Shown here piece after piece: positions 8,150 through 17,603 of a stretch of DNA of 64,000 nucleotides. This DNA comes from Xanthobacteraceae bacterium (GTDB taxonomy: Bacteria; Pseudomonadota; Alphaproteobacteria; Rhizobiales; Xanthobacteraceae), in assembly GCA_024508855.1 (NCBI GenBank), contig JANINJ010000088.1:34401-98400 (forward strand), written 5' to 3'. The notes under the pieces were generated by a model. The model was not told where the DNA came from. It did not search any database and saw nothing but the letters and a program-made list of their open reading frames with translations. Numbering within the stretch: the first letter of the stretch is position 1; every line of letters begins with the position of its first letter. Position numbers and translations under genes: made by a program.

Positions 8150-9367
8150 GTGCGCACCGAACGATTCCAATTCACCGGCACCGAAGGCCAGCAGCTCGCG
8201 GCCACCCTCGACCTGCCGGATGACGCGCCCACCGCTTACGCACTGTTTGCGCACTGCTTCACCTGCGGCATGAACGTCCTGGCAGCGAAGCGCATCGCGA
8301 GCGCGCTGGCTGAAAAGGGCATCGCGGTGTTGCGTTTCGATTTCACCGGCATCGGCGCCAGTGAGGGCGAATTCGCCAACAGTACGTTTTCGTCGAATGT
8401 CGCCGATCTGGTTCGCGCCGCGGATCACTTGCGCGAGACGCGTAAGGCACCGGCGATCCTGATCGGTCACAGCCTCGGCGGTGCGGCCGTGCTTGCAGCG
8501 GCCGGACAAATTCCGGAAGCAAAAGCCGTGGTGACGATCGCCGCCCCTTCTGATCCTGCGCATGTCACCGGCATGTTCAAGGATCGCATTGAAGACATCC
8601 GCACGCTGGGCAAGGTCGAGGTGTCGCTGGCGGGCCGGCCCTTTCATATCAAACGTGAATTCCTCGACGACATCGCGGAGCACAATCTTGCAGCCCACAT
8701 CGCCAAACTGCACAAGGCGTTGCTGATTCTGCATTCACCGACCGACAACACCGTCGGCATCGACAATGCAACGCACATTTTTGTCGCCGCCAGGCATCCC
8801 AAAAGCTTCGTTTCGCTGGCCGGCGCGGATCACCTGCTCAACCAGAAGCGCGACGCCGAATATGTCGCGCATGTCGTCGCCGCCTGGGTCGAGCGCTATC
8901 TGGATGCCGAGCCGCAAGCGGTTCCGGCCAGCAACGGGCCCCGCCTCGTGCAGGTGCAGGAAACCCGGCAGAGCAAACTCCAGCAACTGGTCAGCATCGG
9001 CCCGCATCGTCTGACGGCGGATGAACCGGTGTCGGTGGGCGGACAGGACAGCGGACCGAACCCGTATGAATTCCTCCTCGCCGGCCTCGGCGCGTGTACC
9101 TCGATGACGATGCGGATGTATGCGGATCGCAAGTCGCTGCCGCTGGAGCGCGTCACGGTGACGCTGAAGCACAGCAAAATTCACGCGGAGGATTGCGAGG
9201 CCTGCGAGACCAAGGTCGGCATGCTGGACCGCATCGAGCGTGTGATCGCGATCGAAGGCGACCTCGACGCCGAACAACGCAGCAAGCTGATGGAGATCGC
9301 CGACAAGTGCCCGGTGCATCGCACCCTCACCTCCGAAATCCACATCGTCACGCGCCCCGCGGAATAG
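8150..9367 (+). CDS. Bifunctional alpha/beta hydrolase/OsmC family protein
   Basis: A 405-residue two-domain fusion. Residues 1-250 are an alpha/beta hydrolase with nucleophile elbow GHSLGG and a late His in GADHLL. Residues about 260-405 are an OsmC/Ohr-like domain with its two conserved Cys, in LGACTSMTMRMYA and in KCPVHRTL. OsmC proteins use such a Cys pair to reduce organic hydroperoxides with thiols. The hydrolase domain lacks the HGxxx-type oxyanion motif of lipases and starts instead with FAHCFTCGMN, where two Cys are visible. This fusion is a recognised architecture; its substrate is not established. The start is GTG behind CGGAGA. Confidence 0.9.
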   Translation: MRTERFQFTGTEGQQLAATLDLPDDAPTAYALFAHCFTCGMNVLAAKRIASALAEKGIAVLRFDFTGIGASEGEFANSTFSSNVADLVRAADHLRETRKAPAILIGHSLGGAAVLAAAGQIPEAKAVVTIAAPSDPAHVTGMFKDRIEDIRTLGKVEVSLAGRPFHIKREFLDDIAEHNLAAHIAKLHKALLILHSPTDNTVGIDNATHIFVAARHPKSFVSLAGADHLLNQKRDAEYVAHVVAAWVERYLDAEPQAVPASNGPRLVQVQETRQSKLQQLVSIGPHRLTADEPVSVGGQDSGPNPYEFLLAGLGACTSMTMRMYADRKSLPLERVTVTLKHSKIHAEDCEACETKVGMLDRIERVIAIEGDLDAEQRSKLMEIADKCPVHRTLTSEIHIVTRPAE

Positions 9368-9449
9368 TTCCCGGCCCGCCTTGCGGCGTGTCTGCAGGAA
9401 TTGACGGCTCTGGCATCGAAGGTCATCATTGGTGCAAAGGACTTGAGCC

Positions 9450-10400
9450 ATGCCAGCCGTGACGCGCGTCGATCCGAAGACCGTCTTTTCGCCCGAGGAA
9501 TGGCGGATGCTGACGCAGCGCAGTTCGTGGCGTGGCTGCCTGCTCGTCGCGCATGCGTGGGGCACCATCGCCGCCTCCATTGCACTGGTGACCATATGGC
9601 CCAATCCGCTGACATGGCTGATCGCGGTGATGGTGGTGGGTGCGCGGCAATTGGGCCTCGCCATCCTGATGCATGAAGCCGCGCACGGCGGGCTGCACAC
9701 GAACCGGAACATCAACGAGTGGATCGGCCAATGGCTGTGCGCCGTTCCGGTCGGCGCCGATCTGGCCAGTTATCGTTCCTATCACCTGCAGCATCACAAG
9801 TTCACGCAACAGCCCGAAGATCCGGACCTGTCGCTCTCCGCGCCATTTCCGGTCACCAAGGAAAGTTTCAAGCGCAAGGCGATCCGCGACCTGACCGGGC
9901 AGACCTTCGTTAAACAGCGGCTGCCGCTGTTTCTCGCGCTGTTCAATCGCAAGACCGCAACCGACGACGCCGACTCGCACGAAAGCTTCCTCTCCAGCGG
10001 AGCGGACAAGATGGCGCGATTCCTCTGCGCCAACGCGGTGCTGTTCGGCGTGTTCTGGCTGGCGGGCGCAGGGATCTGGTACTGGGCGGTGTGGGTGTTC
10101 GCGATGGCGACATGGCTGCCGCTGGTGACGCGCATCCGCAACATCGCCGAGCACGCCTGTACCTCGACCTCACCCGATCCATTCAGTCAGGCGCGAACAA
10201 CGCTGGCCAATCCGATCGAGCGTTTATTCATCGCGCCCTATTGGGTGAACTATCACGCCGAACATCATCTGTTCATGTATCTGCCATGCTATCGCCTGCC
10301 GCTCGCGCATCGACTGCTGCGCGAGAAAGGCTTGATCGGCCGCGTGACGGTGAGCGATGGTTATCTCGACGTGTTGCGTCTGGCGACGTCGAAAATCTGA
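9450..10400 (+). CDS. Membrane fatty acid desaturase family protein
   Basis: A 316-residue integral membrane protein with the three histidine boxes of the membrane desaturase/hydroxylase family: HEAAH at 75-79, HxxHH at 112-116 and HxxHH at 269-273. These eight or so His bind the di-iron centre. Hydrophobic segments flank the boxes in the usual pattern. It may introduce a double bond or hydroxyl into an acyl chain, or act on a carotenoid or other lipid, since the family is broad. It follows the hydrolase-OsmC gene by about 80 bases on the same strand. The stop is only five bases from the stop of the converging YeeE gene. Confidence 0.9.
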   Translation: MPAVTRVDPKTVFSPEEWRMLTQRSSWRGCLLVAHAWGTIAASIALVTIWPNPLTWLIAVMVVGARQLGLAILMHEAAHGGLHTNRNINEWIGQWLCAVPVGADLASYRSYHLQHHKFTQQPEDPDLSLSAPFPVTKESFKRKAIRDLTGQTFVKQRLPLFLALFNRKTATDDADSHESFLSSGADKMARFLCANAVLFGVFWLAGAGIWYWAVWVFAMATWLPLVTRIRNIAEHACTSTSPDPFSQARTTLANPIERLFIAPYWVNYHAEHHLFMYLPCYRLPLAHRLLREKGLIGRVTVSDGYLDVLRLATSKI

Positions 10401-10405
10401 AACCG

Positions 10406-11464
10406 TTAAGCCGAAGCCAGCGCGCGCACCTGCAACGGTCCGCGCAGGCCGACGGCGGCGCCGACAACGATGCCGGTGATCGCAAGGAACGAGGCCAGCG
10501 CCAGCGTCGAAACGCCGGTCAGTCCCTGCCCCACCGAACAGCCGAGCGCCATGGCGCCACCCGAACCCATCAATGCCGCGCCGCCGATCGAGCGGATCAT
10601 GTGGCTCGGCGACGTATAGCCGTCCCACTTGAAACGGCTGGTGGCGAGCGAGGTGACGAAGCTTCCCGCCAGCACGCCGGCCACCAGCGCAATGCCGAAG
10701 TTCAGCGTCGAGCCGGTCGAGAGCATGACGTATTGCACCGAATCCGCGATCGGCGCGACGAAGGTCAGCGACGTCACCGGCACCGGGTTGAAATCATCCG
10801 CGCCGAGGAAACCGGTCGCGAACCAGCCGGCGGCGACCAGCAGGCCAATGGTGAGGCCTGCAGCAATCTGGCCCCAGGATTTGCGAAAACCGGCATGCGA
10901 GAATGCGAAGATCGCCAGCGCTCCGCTGACTGCGACCAGCGCGACGATCCGCGCCGCGGTCGCATCGAGACCCACGGTCTGCAGCAGCGCCGGCAATGAA
11001 ATCACGCGCGGCGCGCCCTGGGTCCATTGCAGAATTGCGAGGCGCGCAGGTGCAATCAGTCCCTTGAGCGTCATCTGCGCGGCGATGCCGAGCGTCACGA
11101 TGACCACGAACGAGCGCAGATTGCCGCGCCCGAGCAGCACCAGCGCGCGCGATGCACATCCGTTCGACAACACCATGCCGTAACCGAACAAGAGGCCGCC
11201 GGCGAACATCAGTGGCGCCGAAAAGGTCGGCTGCAGATAGATCGATTTGTCGAGATCGACGTAATGCCCGAGCACCAGAAGCTGAGTTGCGGCAATCGCA
11301 ACCGCGATCGCGAGTGCGTAGGTGCGAACCAGGCGGCCATCACCATTGCCCCACAGTCCACGCAGGCTGCTCAAGAGACAGAAGTTGCTGAGCAGTCCGA
11401 CGGCGCCAAAAACCAGGCCGATCGCAAAGGCTGCATAAATGACCAATTCTGGACCCAAGAACAC
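10406..11464 (-). CDS. YeeE/YedE family sulfur-compound transporter
   Basis: A 352-residue polytopic membrane protein of the YeeE/YedE (sulphur_transport) family, which includes the thiosulfate transporter TsuA. Two family Cys-containing helical motifs are visible, SNGCASRALVLLGRGN and LGCSVGQGLTG, which in TsuA line the path for thiosulfate. The length suits a full two-repeat protein rather than the half-length paired form. It probably imports thiosulfate or a related sulfur compound. The start is GTG at 11464 behind GGGGA. No sulfurtransferase or TusA gene is adjacent, so the downstream use is not shown here. Confidence 0.9.
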   Translation of the reverse strand: MFLGPELVIYAAFAIGLVFGAVGLLSNFCLLSSLRGLWGNGDGRLVRTYALAIAVAIAATQLLVLGHYVDLDKSIYLQPTFSAPLMFAGGLLFGYGMVLSNGCASRALVLLGRGNLRSFVVIVTLGIAAQMTLKGLIAPARLAILQWTQGAPRVISLPALLQTVGLDATAARIVALVAVSGALAIFAFSHAGFRKSWGQIAAGLTIGLLVAAGWFATGFLGADDFNPVPVTSLTFVAPIADSVQYVMLSTGSTLNFGIALVAGVLAGSFVTSLATSRFKWDGYTSPSHMIRSIGGAALMGSGGAMALGCSVGQGLTGVSTLALASFLAITGIVVGAAVGLRGPLQVRALASA

Positions 11465-11695
11465 GGCATTTCCCCATCAGGAGAGAAAAAAATACTGCCG
11501 TTTCGCGTTACGGCATGCCGTCTATATAACCCGCGGGTTGCAGCCGTCCACGGCTCGCAAAATTTAAGAAGGAAGCTGCTGTGTGCCGGAAAATCAGGAG
11601 AAAAAATCTCCATTTAGGAGGAAAATCTGGCAACTTCCTCCCCCGGCCGACGAGAGAAGAAAATCCTCCCCGAAGCCCGATGGCCAACAGTCGCT

Positions 11696-12712
11696 CTATG
11701 GCTTGAAGATCACCCGATTCCGCGCCGAGCCCGCCACCGCCCGATACGCGGCGCGGGCCTCATCCAGCGGATAGATCGATCCGGGCAGGATCGGAAACGG
11801 CTTGAGATGTCCGCTGGCGAAGCCCGGCGACAGCTCCCTCAACACCTCGCCGGTCGCGACCGACGACAGGCCGAGCGTATCGATGCCCACATAGGTGTGC
11901 TGGCCGCGATAGAATTCCATGATGTTGAACTGCACGATCTTGTCGACGGCAGCGATGAATATCTGGCGGCCTTTCAGCGCGGTCGATTGATGCGCGGCCT
12001 GATAGTAGGGATCGCCGACCGTATTGAAGACGATGTTGGCGCCCCTGCCGCCGGTGAGCTCGCGCGCGCGTGCGGCGACGTCGGTGGACGACGACACGAT
12101 CACCTCGACGGTGGCGTTGGCATGTCCCTCGTAAGGTTCATCCTTGCGCACCACGCCGATGACGCGCGCGCCGCGCCAAGTTGCGATCTGCGTCGCCGCC
12201 TGCCCCACCTTTCCATTGATGCCCATGATCAGCACCGTCTCGCCGGGCACCGGCAAGCCGGCGCGGCGAAGACCTTCCATTGCTGTGACGAACGGCACGC
12301 CGATCCCAGCAGCCTCTTCCAGTGAGAGCGCCGCCGGTTTCTCGACAACCGCATCGGCTTCCACCACCAGATGCGTGGCATGGGTGCCATCGCGCCGGAT
12401 GCCGAGATCTCCGGACGAGCCGTACACGTCGCGTCCGACGAGATTGTCCGGGCCTTCGATCACGCGACCGGCGAAATCGCGCCCCGGCGTACGTGGAAAC
12501 ACCGCGTAAGGCATCATGCCGATGCCCGCCTTGACGTCCGACGGGTTGACCGCCGCGGCCTTCACCTCGATCAGCACGTCGCCCTCGCCGCGTGACAGCC
12601 GGCGCGTCTCGATTACGGGCACGATGGAGCCGACATCCTCGGCCTTGGTCAGCAGGCGCACGCAGCGCGCCTCGACGGATGACGCTGGGCTCTGCTGTTC
12701 GGAACTTGTCAT
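11696..12712 (-). CDS. Medium-chain dehydrogenase/reductase (quinone oxidoreductase/zinc-type alcohol dehydrogenase family)
   Basis: A 338-residue MDR protein. The N-terminal GroES-like domain has VNPSDVKAG and PGRDFAGRV; the cofactor-binding domain has ETVLIMGINGKVGQAATQIA, a variant Rossmann motif. The structural-zinc Cys cluster of alcohol dehydrogenases is absent and the catalytic-zinc Cys position is replaced by Ser (NPSD), so it is more like NADPH:quinone or enoyl reductases than true alcohol dehydrogenases. It stands alone between the sulfur transporter and paaZ on the same strand. The substrate is unknown. Confidence 0.88.
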   Translation of the reverse strand: MTSSEQQSPASSVEARCVRLLTKAEDVGSIVPVIETRRLSRGEGDVLIEVKAAAVNPSDVKAGIGMMPYAVFPRTPGRDFAGRVIEGPDNLVGRDVYGSSGDLGIRRDGTHATHLVVEADAVVEKPAALSLEEAAGIGVPFVTAMEGLRRAGLPVPGETVLIMGINGKVGQAATQIATWRGARVIGVVRKDEPYEGHANATVEVIVSSSTDVAARARELTGGRGANIVFNTVGDPYYQAAHQSTALKGRQIFIAAVDKIVQFNIMEFYRGQHTYVGIDTLGLSSVATGEVLRELSPGFASGHLKPFPILPGSIYPLDEARAAYRAVAGSARNRVIFKP

Positions 12713-12782
12713 TCAAACAACCTTCGACATTCGGCGGCTATAAGCGGCCGCCGCTTTCTTTGACAGATTTTGACGGAAGCTG

Positions 12783-14819
12783 CTACGTCGCCCGCGCGCT
12801 CATGGTCAGCAGATCGTAACGCGCCACCGGCTCGTTGTTCTGGTTGACGACTTCCACGTCCCAGCGCACTTCGCCGTATTCCGGTTTCCGCGCCGGCGAC
12901 TTCTGCTTCACGGTGAGCCGCACGCGGATGACATCGTCCGGCGATACGGGTTTCAGGAAGCGCAGATTGTCGAGACCGTAGTTAGCCAGCAGCGGACCGG
13001 GTGCCGGATCGACGAACAGACCGGCGGCGAAGGCGAGGATCAGATAACCGTGCGCCACGCGGCCCGGGAAGAACGGATTGGCTTTCGCGGCGACTTCATC
13101 CATGTGGGCATAGAAGTTGTCGCCAGTGAATTCGGCGAAGTGCTCGATATCCGCCAGCGTGATCGGCCGGCTTTCCGTCTCGATGGTGTCACCGATCTGC
13201 AATTGATTGTAGTTGTGCTTGAACGGATGTTCTTTCGCGATCGGCGCGGGCGCGCCCTTCAGCCAGCTTCCGGTCAGCGACGACAACCGTGCCGGGGACG
13301 CCTGCACGGCCGTGCGCTGCATGTAATGATAGACCGCGCGCATGCCGCCGAGTTCTTCGCCGCCGCCGGCGCGACCCGGTCCGCCGTGCAGCAGCGGCGG
13401 CATCGGAGAGCCGTGCCCGGTGGATTCCTTGGCGCAATCGCGATCGACGATCAGCACGCGGCCGTGGAATGGCGCGATGCCGGGGATCACCGCTTCCGCA
13501 ACCTTGGCATCGTAGGTGAACACCGACGCTACCAGGCTGCCCTCGCCGCGCTGGATCAGATCGATCGCCTGATCGATATCGTCATAGGCCAGCACGGTCG
13601 CGACCGGCCCGAAGGCCTCGGTGTCGTGAACGCGCCTCGCCGTCTTCGGATCGGTAACGCGCAGCAACACCGGACCAATGAAGGCGCCGGCCTTGGTGTC
13701 GATGCCGCTCGCCTCGACGCGATCCGGATCGCCGAACACGACTTCAGCTCCGTCTTTCAGTTTCGCGATCTGTCCGCGCACCGACTCGCGTTGCGCGCGG
13801 CTGACCAGCGGCCCCATCACCTTGTCTTCGGTACGCGGATCGCCGAGCTTCACCGCGCCGAGCGCCGCCTTCAGCGCAGCGATCACCGCGGCCTCCTGCG
13901 CGCGCGGCACCAGGATGCGGCGGATGGCGGTGCATTTCTGCCCGGTCTTGGCGGTCATCTCGCGGACGACCTCGCGCACGAACAGATCGAATTCCGGCTG
14001 CGACGGATCGACGTCCGGCCCCAGCAGCGACGCATTGAGCGAGTCGCGTTCGGCGACGAAACGGATCGAATGTTTCGCGATGTTCGGATGATTGCGCAAC
14101 TTCTCGGAGGTTTCGATCGAGCCGGTGAATGAGACCACGTCCTGCCCGCCCAGCAGATCGAGCAGGTTGCCGGTCGAACCGCAGATCAGTTGCAGACTGC
14201 CAGGCGGCAGCACGCCGGATTCGTGCATCAGCCGCACCAGCGCCTCGGTGACATAGGCCGTCGCCGTCGCCGGCTTGGCGATCACCGGCACGCCGGCAAG
14301 GAATGCCGGCGCAAACTTCTCCAGCAGACCCCAGCACGGGAAATTGAACGCGTTGATATGCACGGCGACGCCATGCAGCGGCGAGAGGATATGTTGTCCG
14401 ACGAACGTGCCGCCTTTCGACAGCCCTTCGACATCGCCCTCGACGACGAACTTTGCATCCGGCAGATCGCGGCGGCCGCGCGAGGCATAGGCCGACAATG
14501 TACCCAGTCCACCCTCGATATCGATCGCATTGTCGCGGCGCGTCGCGCCGGTATCGCCTGCCAACTTGTAGAGCGTCTCCTTGTGTTCGGAGAGATAGGC
14601 CGCAAGCTTGCGCAGCAGGTCGGCACGCTGATGGAAGGTCAGCTTGCGCAATGCCGGTCCGCCGACTTCGCGGGCATAACGGACGATATCCGCAAAATCG
14701 AGCCCCGCGCTGGAGGCGCGCGCGACGACGTGGCCGTCCACCGCGCTCGGGATATCGACAAAACCGCTCGACGGTTCAACCCATCGGTCGCACACGAGGC
14801 TTTGCAAGGTGATGGTCAT
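12783..14819 (-). CDS. paaZ: PaaZ, oxepin-CoA hydrolase/3-oxo-5,6-dehydrosuberyl-CoA semialdehyde dehydrogenase
   Basis: A 678-residue two-domain enzyme of aerobic phenylacetate catabolism. It opens the oxepin-CoA ring (C-terminal MaoC-like hydratase) and oxidises the resulting aldehyde (N-terminal aldehyde dehydrogenase). Catalytic residues align with those of E. coli PaaZ with small offsets: Glu257 and Cys296 in the dehydrogenase, Asp567 and His572 (DNFYAH) in the hydratase. The frame begins eight codons earlier, but GGGAGG sits just before the MTITLQ start at 14819, which is chosen. It is divergent from paaG; the shared 150-base gap holds an operator-like palindrome at 14911-14930. Confidence 0.96.
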   Translation of the reverse strand: MTITLQSLVCDRWVEPSSGFVDIPSAVDGHVVARASSAGLDFADIVRYAREVGGPALRKLTFHQRADLLRKLAAYLSEHKETLYKLAGDTGATRRDNAIDIEGGLGTLSAYASRGRRDLPDAKFVVEGDVEGLSKGGTFVGQHILSPLHGVAVHINAFNFPCWGLLEKFAPAFLAGVPVIAKPATATAYVTEALVRLMHESGVLPPGSLQLICGSTGNLLDLLGGQDVVSFTGSIETSEKLRNHPNIAKHSIRFVAERDSLNASLLGPDVDPSQPEFDLFVREVVREMTAKTGQKCTAIRRILVPRAQEAAVIAALKAALGAVKLGDPRTEDKVMGPLVSRAQRESVRGQIAKLKDGAEVVFGDPDRVEASGIDTKAGAFIGPVLLRVTDPKTARRVHDTEAFGPVATVLAYDDIDQAIDLIQRGEGSLVASVFTYDAKVAEAVIPGIAPFHGRVLIVDRDCAKESTGHGSPMPPLLHGGPGRAGGGEELGGMRAVYHYMQRTAVQASPARLSSLTGSWLKGAPAPIAKEHPFKHNYNQLQIGDTIETESRPITLADIEHFAEFTGDNFYAHMDEVAAKANPFFPGRVAHGYLILAFAAGLFVDPAPGPLLANYGLDNLRFLKPVSPDDVIRVRLTVKQKSPARKPEYGEVRWDVEVVNQNNEPVARYDLLTMSARAT

Positions 14820-14910
14820 CGATCCTCCCGATCCTTCCGGCATCTTGTTGATGGTGCGATAGTCGCAAGCGCATGGGCCGTTGACAGCGCGGCGGCTTGG
14901 GCTAATAATT

Positions 14911-14930
14911 AACTGACCGATCGTTCAATT
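14911..14930. promoter_or_regulatory. Operator-like palindrome in the paaZ/paaG divergent promoter
   Basis: A 20-base imperfect palindrome centred on CGATCG (AACTGACCGATCGTTCAATT, 8 of 10 pairs matching) lies 43-62 bases upstream of the paaG start and 92 bases from the paaZ start. It resembles, at the same spacing after TAATAATT, the site at 23988-24009 upstream of the TetR gene. This suggests one TetR-type repressor for both promoters. Binding is inferred from sequence only. Confidence 0.6.
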
Positions 14931-14972
14931 CAAGAGGCTTCTCGCAGAGCCCGGAACGTCTGGGAGGACACC

Positions 14973-15761
14973 TTGGATCCCATCCTGACCGACAACCGCG
15001 GCACGTGGCGCATCGTTACGCTGAACCGTCCGGATCGGCTGAATTCATTCAACGAAGCCATGCACCGCGCGCTGGCGCAGGCGCTCGACGACGCCGGCCG
15101 CGACGACAATTGCCGCGCGGTGCTGCTGACCGGCGCCGGGCGCGGCTTCTGCGCCGGACAGGATCTCAGCGACGTCGCGGCGGGCGACGGCGGGCCACCC
15201 GATCTCGGCGTCACCATCGAGAATTTCTACAATCCGCTGGTGCGCCGCATTCGCGCGCTTAACAAGCCGGTGATCTGCGCGGTGAACGGCACGGCGGCCG
15301 GCGCCGGCGCCAACCTCGCCTTCGCCTGCGACATCGTGCTTGCCGCCCGCTCGGCGAAGTTCATCCAGTCGTTCGCGAAAATCGGCCTGGTGCCGGATTC
15401 CGGCGGCACCTGGTTCCTGCCGCGCCTGATCGGCGAGGCCCGCGCCAAGGCGCTTGCGATGCTGGCCGAACCGATTACGGCGGAAACCGCCGCCAGCTGG
15501 GGTCTGATCTGGCGCGTGATCGACGACGACAAGTTGACGAGCGACGCCGAAGCCCTCGCCTCCCATCTCGCCAGCCAGCCGACCCAGGGCCTTGCGATGA
15601 TCAAGCAGGCTCTGCAGCAATCCGCCACCAATACGCTTGACGCGCAGCTCGATCTGGAGCGCGATCTGCAGCGCAAGGCCGGACGTACGCCCGATTATGC
15701 CGAAGGCGTCGACGCCTTCATTGCCAAGCGCGCACCGAAATTCACCGGGAGGGCGAATTGA
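14973..15761 (+). CDS. paaG: PaaG, ring-1,2-epoxyphenylacetyl-CoA isomerase (crotonase family)
   Basis: A 262-residue crotonase-fold enzyme that converts ring-1,2-epoxyphenylacetyl-CoA to oxepin-CoA. Visible family features include GRGFCAGQDL (oxyanion hole), NGTAAGAGANLAFACDIV and LVPDSGGTWFLPRLIG, all close to PaaG proteins. The start is TTG at 14973 behind a good GGGAGG. Its stop overlaps the start of paaI (TTGA), so the two are coupled. It could be mistaken for a general enoyl-CoA hydratase, but the context with paaZ, paaI and paaK makes PaaG the best call. Confidence 0.94.
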   Translation: MDPILTDNRGTWRIVTLNRPDRLNSFNEAMHRALAQALDDAGRDDNCRAVLLTGAGRGFCAGQDLSDVAAGDGGPPDLGVTIENFYNPLVRRIRALNKPVICAVNGTAAGAGANLAFACDIVLAARSAKFIQSFAKIGLVPDSGGTWFLPRLIGEARAKALAMLAEPITAETAASWGLIWRVIDDDKLTSDAEALASHLASQPTQGLAMIKQALQQSATNTLDAQLDLERDLQRKAGRTPDYAEGVDAFIAKRAPKFTGRAN

Positions 15762-16216
15762 AAATCGCCAAGAGCCCGACACCGGATGAACTCGCGCGCG
15801 CCTGCGCCGACGCGATGTGGAAGGAAGACAACGCCAGCGGTGGGCTTGGCATGGAAATCCTCGACATCGGCGCCGGCCGCGCCACGCTGACGATGACCGT
15901 CAAGCCGAACATGGTCAACGGCCATGGCATTGCCCATGGCGGCTTCATCTTCACCCTGGCGGATTCGACATTCGCCTTCGCCTGCAATTCGTACAACGAA
16001 CGCGCCGTGGCCGCGCATTGCAATATTTCCTTCATCCGCCCCGGCAAGCTCGGCGACCGGCTGGTGGCGACAGCCCGCGAAATTTCCCGCTCCGGCCGCT
16101 CCGGCATTTACGACATCCGCGTCACGGTGGACGATGTCACGGTCGCCGAATTGCGTGGCCATTCCCGCACCATCGGCGGCGCGCTGGTGCCGCTGACATC
16201 TTCTCCAACCGAATAA
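15758..16216 (+). CDS. paaI: PaaI, hydroxyphenylacetyl-CoA thioesterase
   Basis: A 152-residue hotdog-fold thioesterase. GHGIAHGGFIFTLADSTFAFA holds the HGG and the catalytic Asp typical of PaaI. PaaI hydrolyses dead-end CoA esters in phenylacetate catabolism and so rescues CoA. The start is TTG, overlapping the paaG stop by four bases, which argues for coupled translation. The paaK gene follows 16 bases later, making a paaG-paaI-paaK operon. Confidence 0.94.
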   Translation: MKIAKSPTPDELARACADAMWKEDNASGGLGMEILDIGAGRATLTMTVKPNMVNGHGIAHGGFIFTLADSTFAFACNSYNERAVAAHCNISFIRPGKLGDRLVATAREISRSGRSGIYDIRVTVDDVTVAELRGHSRTIGGALVPLTSSPTE

Positions 16217-16232
16217 TTGCTGACACAGGACG

Positions 16233-17567
16233 ATGACGATGGCCGCGACGACCGCTGAATTGAAATCCGCAAACGGCCTCGTGCTGGACGAGGCCGAGCG
16301 CGCCTCGCGCGATGAGATTATCGCGTTGCAGACCAAGCGGCTGGCGTGGTCGCTCAAGCACGCTTATGACAACGTCGCGCATTATAAAAAAGCCTTCGAC
16401 GCCAAGGGCGTGCATCCGTCGGACTTCAAGCAGCTCGCCGATCTGGGCAAATTCCCGTTCACGGTGAAGACCGACCTGCGCGACAACTACCCCTTCAACA
16501 TGTTTGCCGTACCGCGCGAGCAACTGGTGCGCGTACACGCCTCCTCCGGCACCACCGGCAAGCCCATCGTTGTCGGCTATACGCAGGCCGATATCGATGT
16601 CTGGTCGGATGTGATGGCGCGTTCGATCCGCGCCGCCGGCGGCCGCAAGGGAATGATCCTGCACAATGCCTATGGCTATGGCCTGTTCACCGGCGGCCTC
16701 GGCGCGCATTACGGCGGCGAACGGCTCGGCTGCACCGTAGTGCCAATCTCCGGCGGCATGACCGAGCGGCAAGTTCAACTGATCAACGACTTCAAGCCTG
16801 ACATCATCATGGTGACGCCGAGCTACATGCTCGCCATCTTCGATGAATTCAAACGCCAGGGCATCGACCCGCGACAGTGTTCGCTAAAGTTCGGCATCTT
16901 CGGTGCCGAGCCGTGGACCAACGCGATGCGCAGCGAAATCGAGCATGCCTTCAGCATGGATGCCACCGATATCTATGGCCTCTCGGAAGTGATCGGCCCC
17001 GGCGTCGCACAGGAATGCGTGGAGACCAAGGACGGCCTGCATATCTGGGAAGACCACTTCTATCCCGAGATCATCGATCCGGAGACCGGCGCCGTGCTGC
17101 CCGACGGCGAGAAGGGCGAACTGGTGTTCACCTCGCTCACCAAGCAGGCATTCCCGATCGTCCGTTACCGCACGCGCGATCTGACCCGCCTGTTGCCCGG
17201 CACCGCACGCCCCGGCATGCGCCGGATGGAGAAAGTGACCGGCCGCTCCGACGACATGATCATCCTGCGCGGCGTCAACGTGTTCCCGACGCAGATCGAG
17301 GAAGTGCTGCTCGCTACCGACTGGTGCGGCGGCCACTTCCAGATCGAACTGACGCGCGAAGGCCGCATGGACGAGATGACGGTGCTGGCGGAGGCCCGGC
17401 CGGAAAGCTGGGACGGCGCCGGCCTCGTGGCGCATGCCGAGAAGGTCACGGCCTACATCAAGAACACCATCGGTGTTTCAAGCAAGGTCAGCATCGTCGC
17501 GCCGGAATCGCTGGCGCGTTCGCAAGGCAAGGCCAAGCGCGTCTACGACAAGCGTCCCAAGGGATAG
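16233..17567 (+). CDS. paaK: PaaK, phenylacetate-CoA ligase
   Basis: A 444-residue adenylate-forming ligase that activates phenylacetate to phenylacetyl-CoA with ATP, the first step of the pathway. The AMP-binding P-loop SSGTTGKP lies near residue 105, FGAEPWT and YGLSEVIGPGVA follow, and the C-terminal domain begins after GRSDDMIILRGVNVFPTQIEE, which is diagnostic for PaaK. Length is normal. Two ATGs are possible (16233 and 16239). The exported amidase follows after about 35 bases on the same strand and may be co-transcribed. Confidence 0.96.
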   Translation: MTMAATTAELKSANGLVLDEAERASRDEIIALQTKRLAWSLKHAYDNVAHYKKAFDAKGVHPSDFKQLADLGKFPFTVKTDLRDNYPFNMFAVPREQLVRVHASSGTTGKPIVVGYTQADIDVWSDVMARSIRAAGGRKGMILHNAYGYGLFTGGLGAHYGGERLGCTVVPISGGMTERQVQLINDFKPDIIMVTPSYMLAIFDEFKRQGIDPRQCSLKFGIFGAEPWTNAMRSEIEHAFSMDATDIYGLSEVIGPGVAQECVETKDGLHIWEDHFYPEIIDPETGAVLPDGEKGELVFTSLTKQAFPIVRYRTRDLTRLLPGTARPGMRRMEKVTGRSDDMIILRGVNVFPTQIEEVLLATDWCGGHFQIELTREGRMDEMTVLAEARPESWDGAGLVAHAEKVTAYIKNTIGVSSKVSIVAPESLARSQGKAKRVYDKRPKG

Positions 17568-17603
17568 CAACCGACTTCAACAGCAACGGGCGGAGAGAAT
17601 GCC

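Noticed and set aside
11465..11695. Possible riboswitch or small RNA upstream of the YeeE gene
   Set aside because: Several GGAG-rich segments and a tiny GGAGA/TCTCC hairpin are present, but no conserved fold I can recognise. The evidence is too thin.
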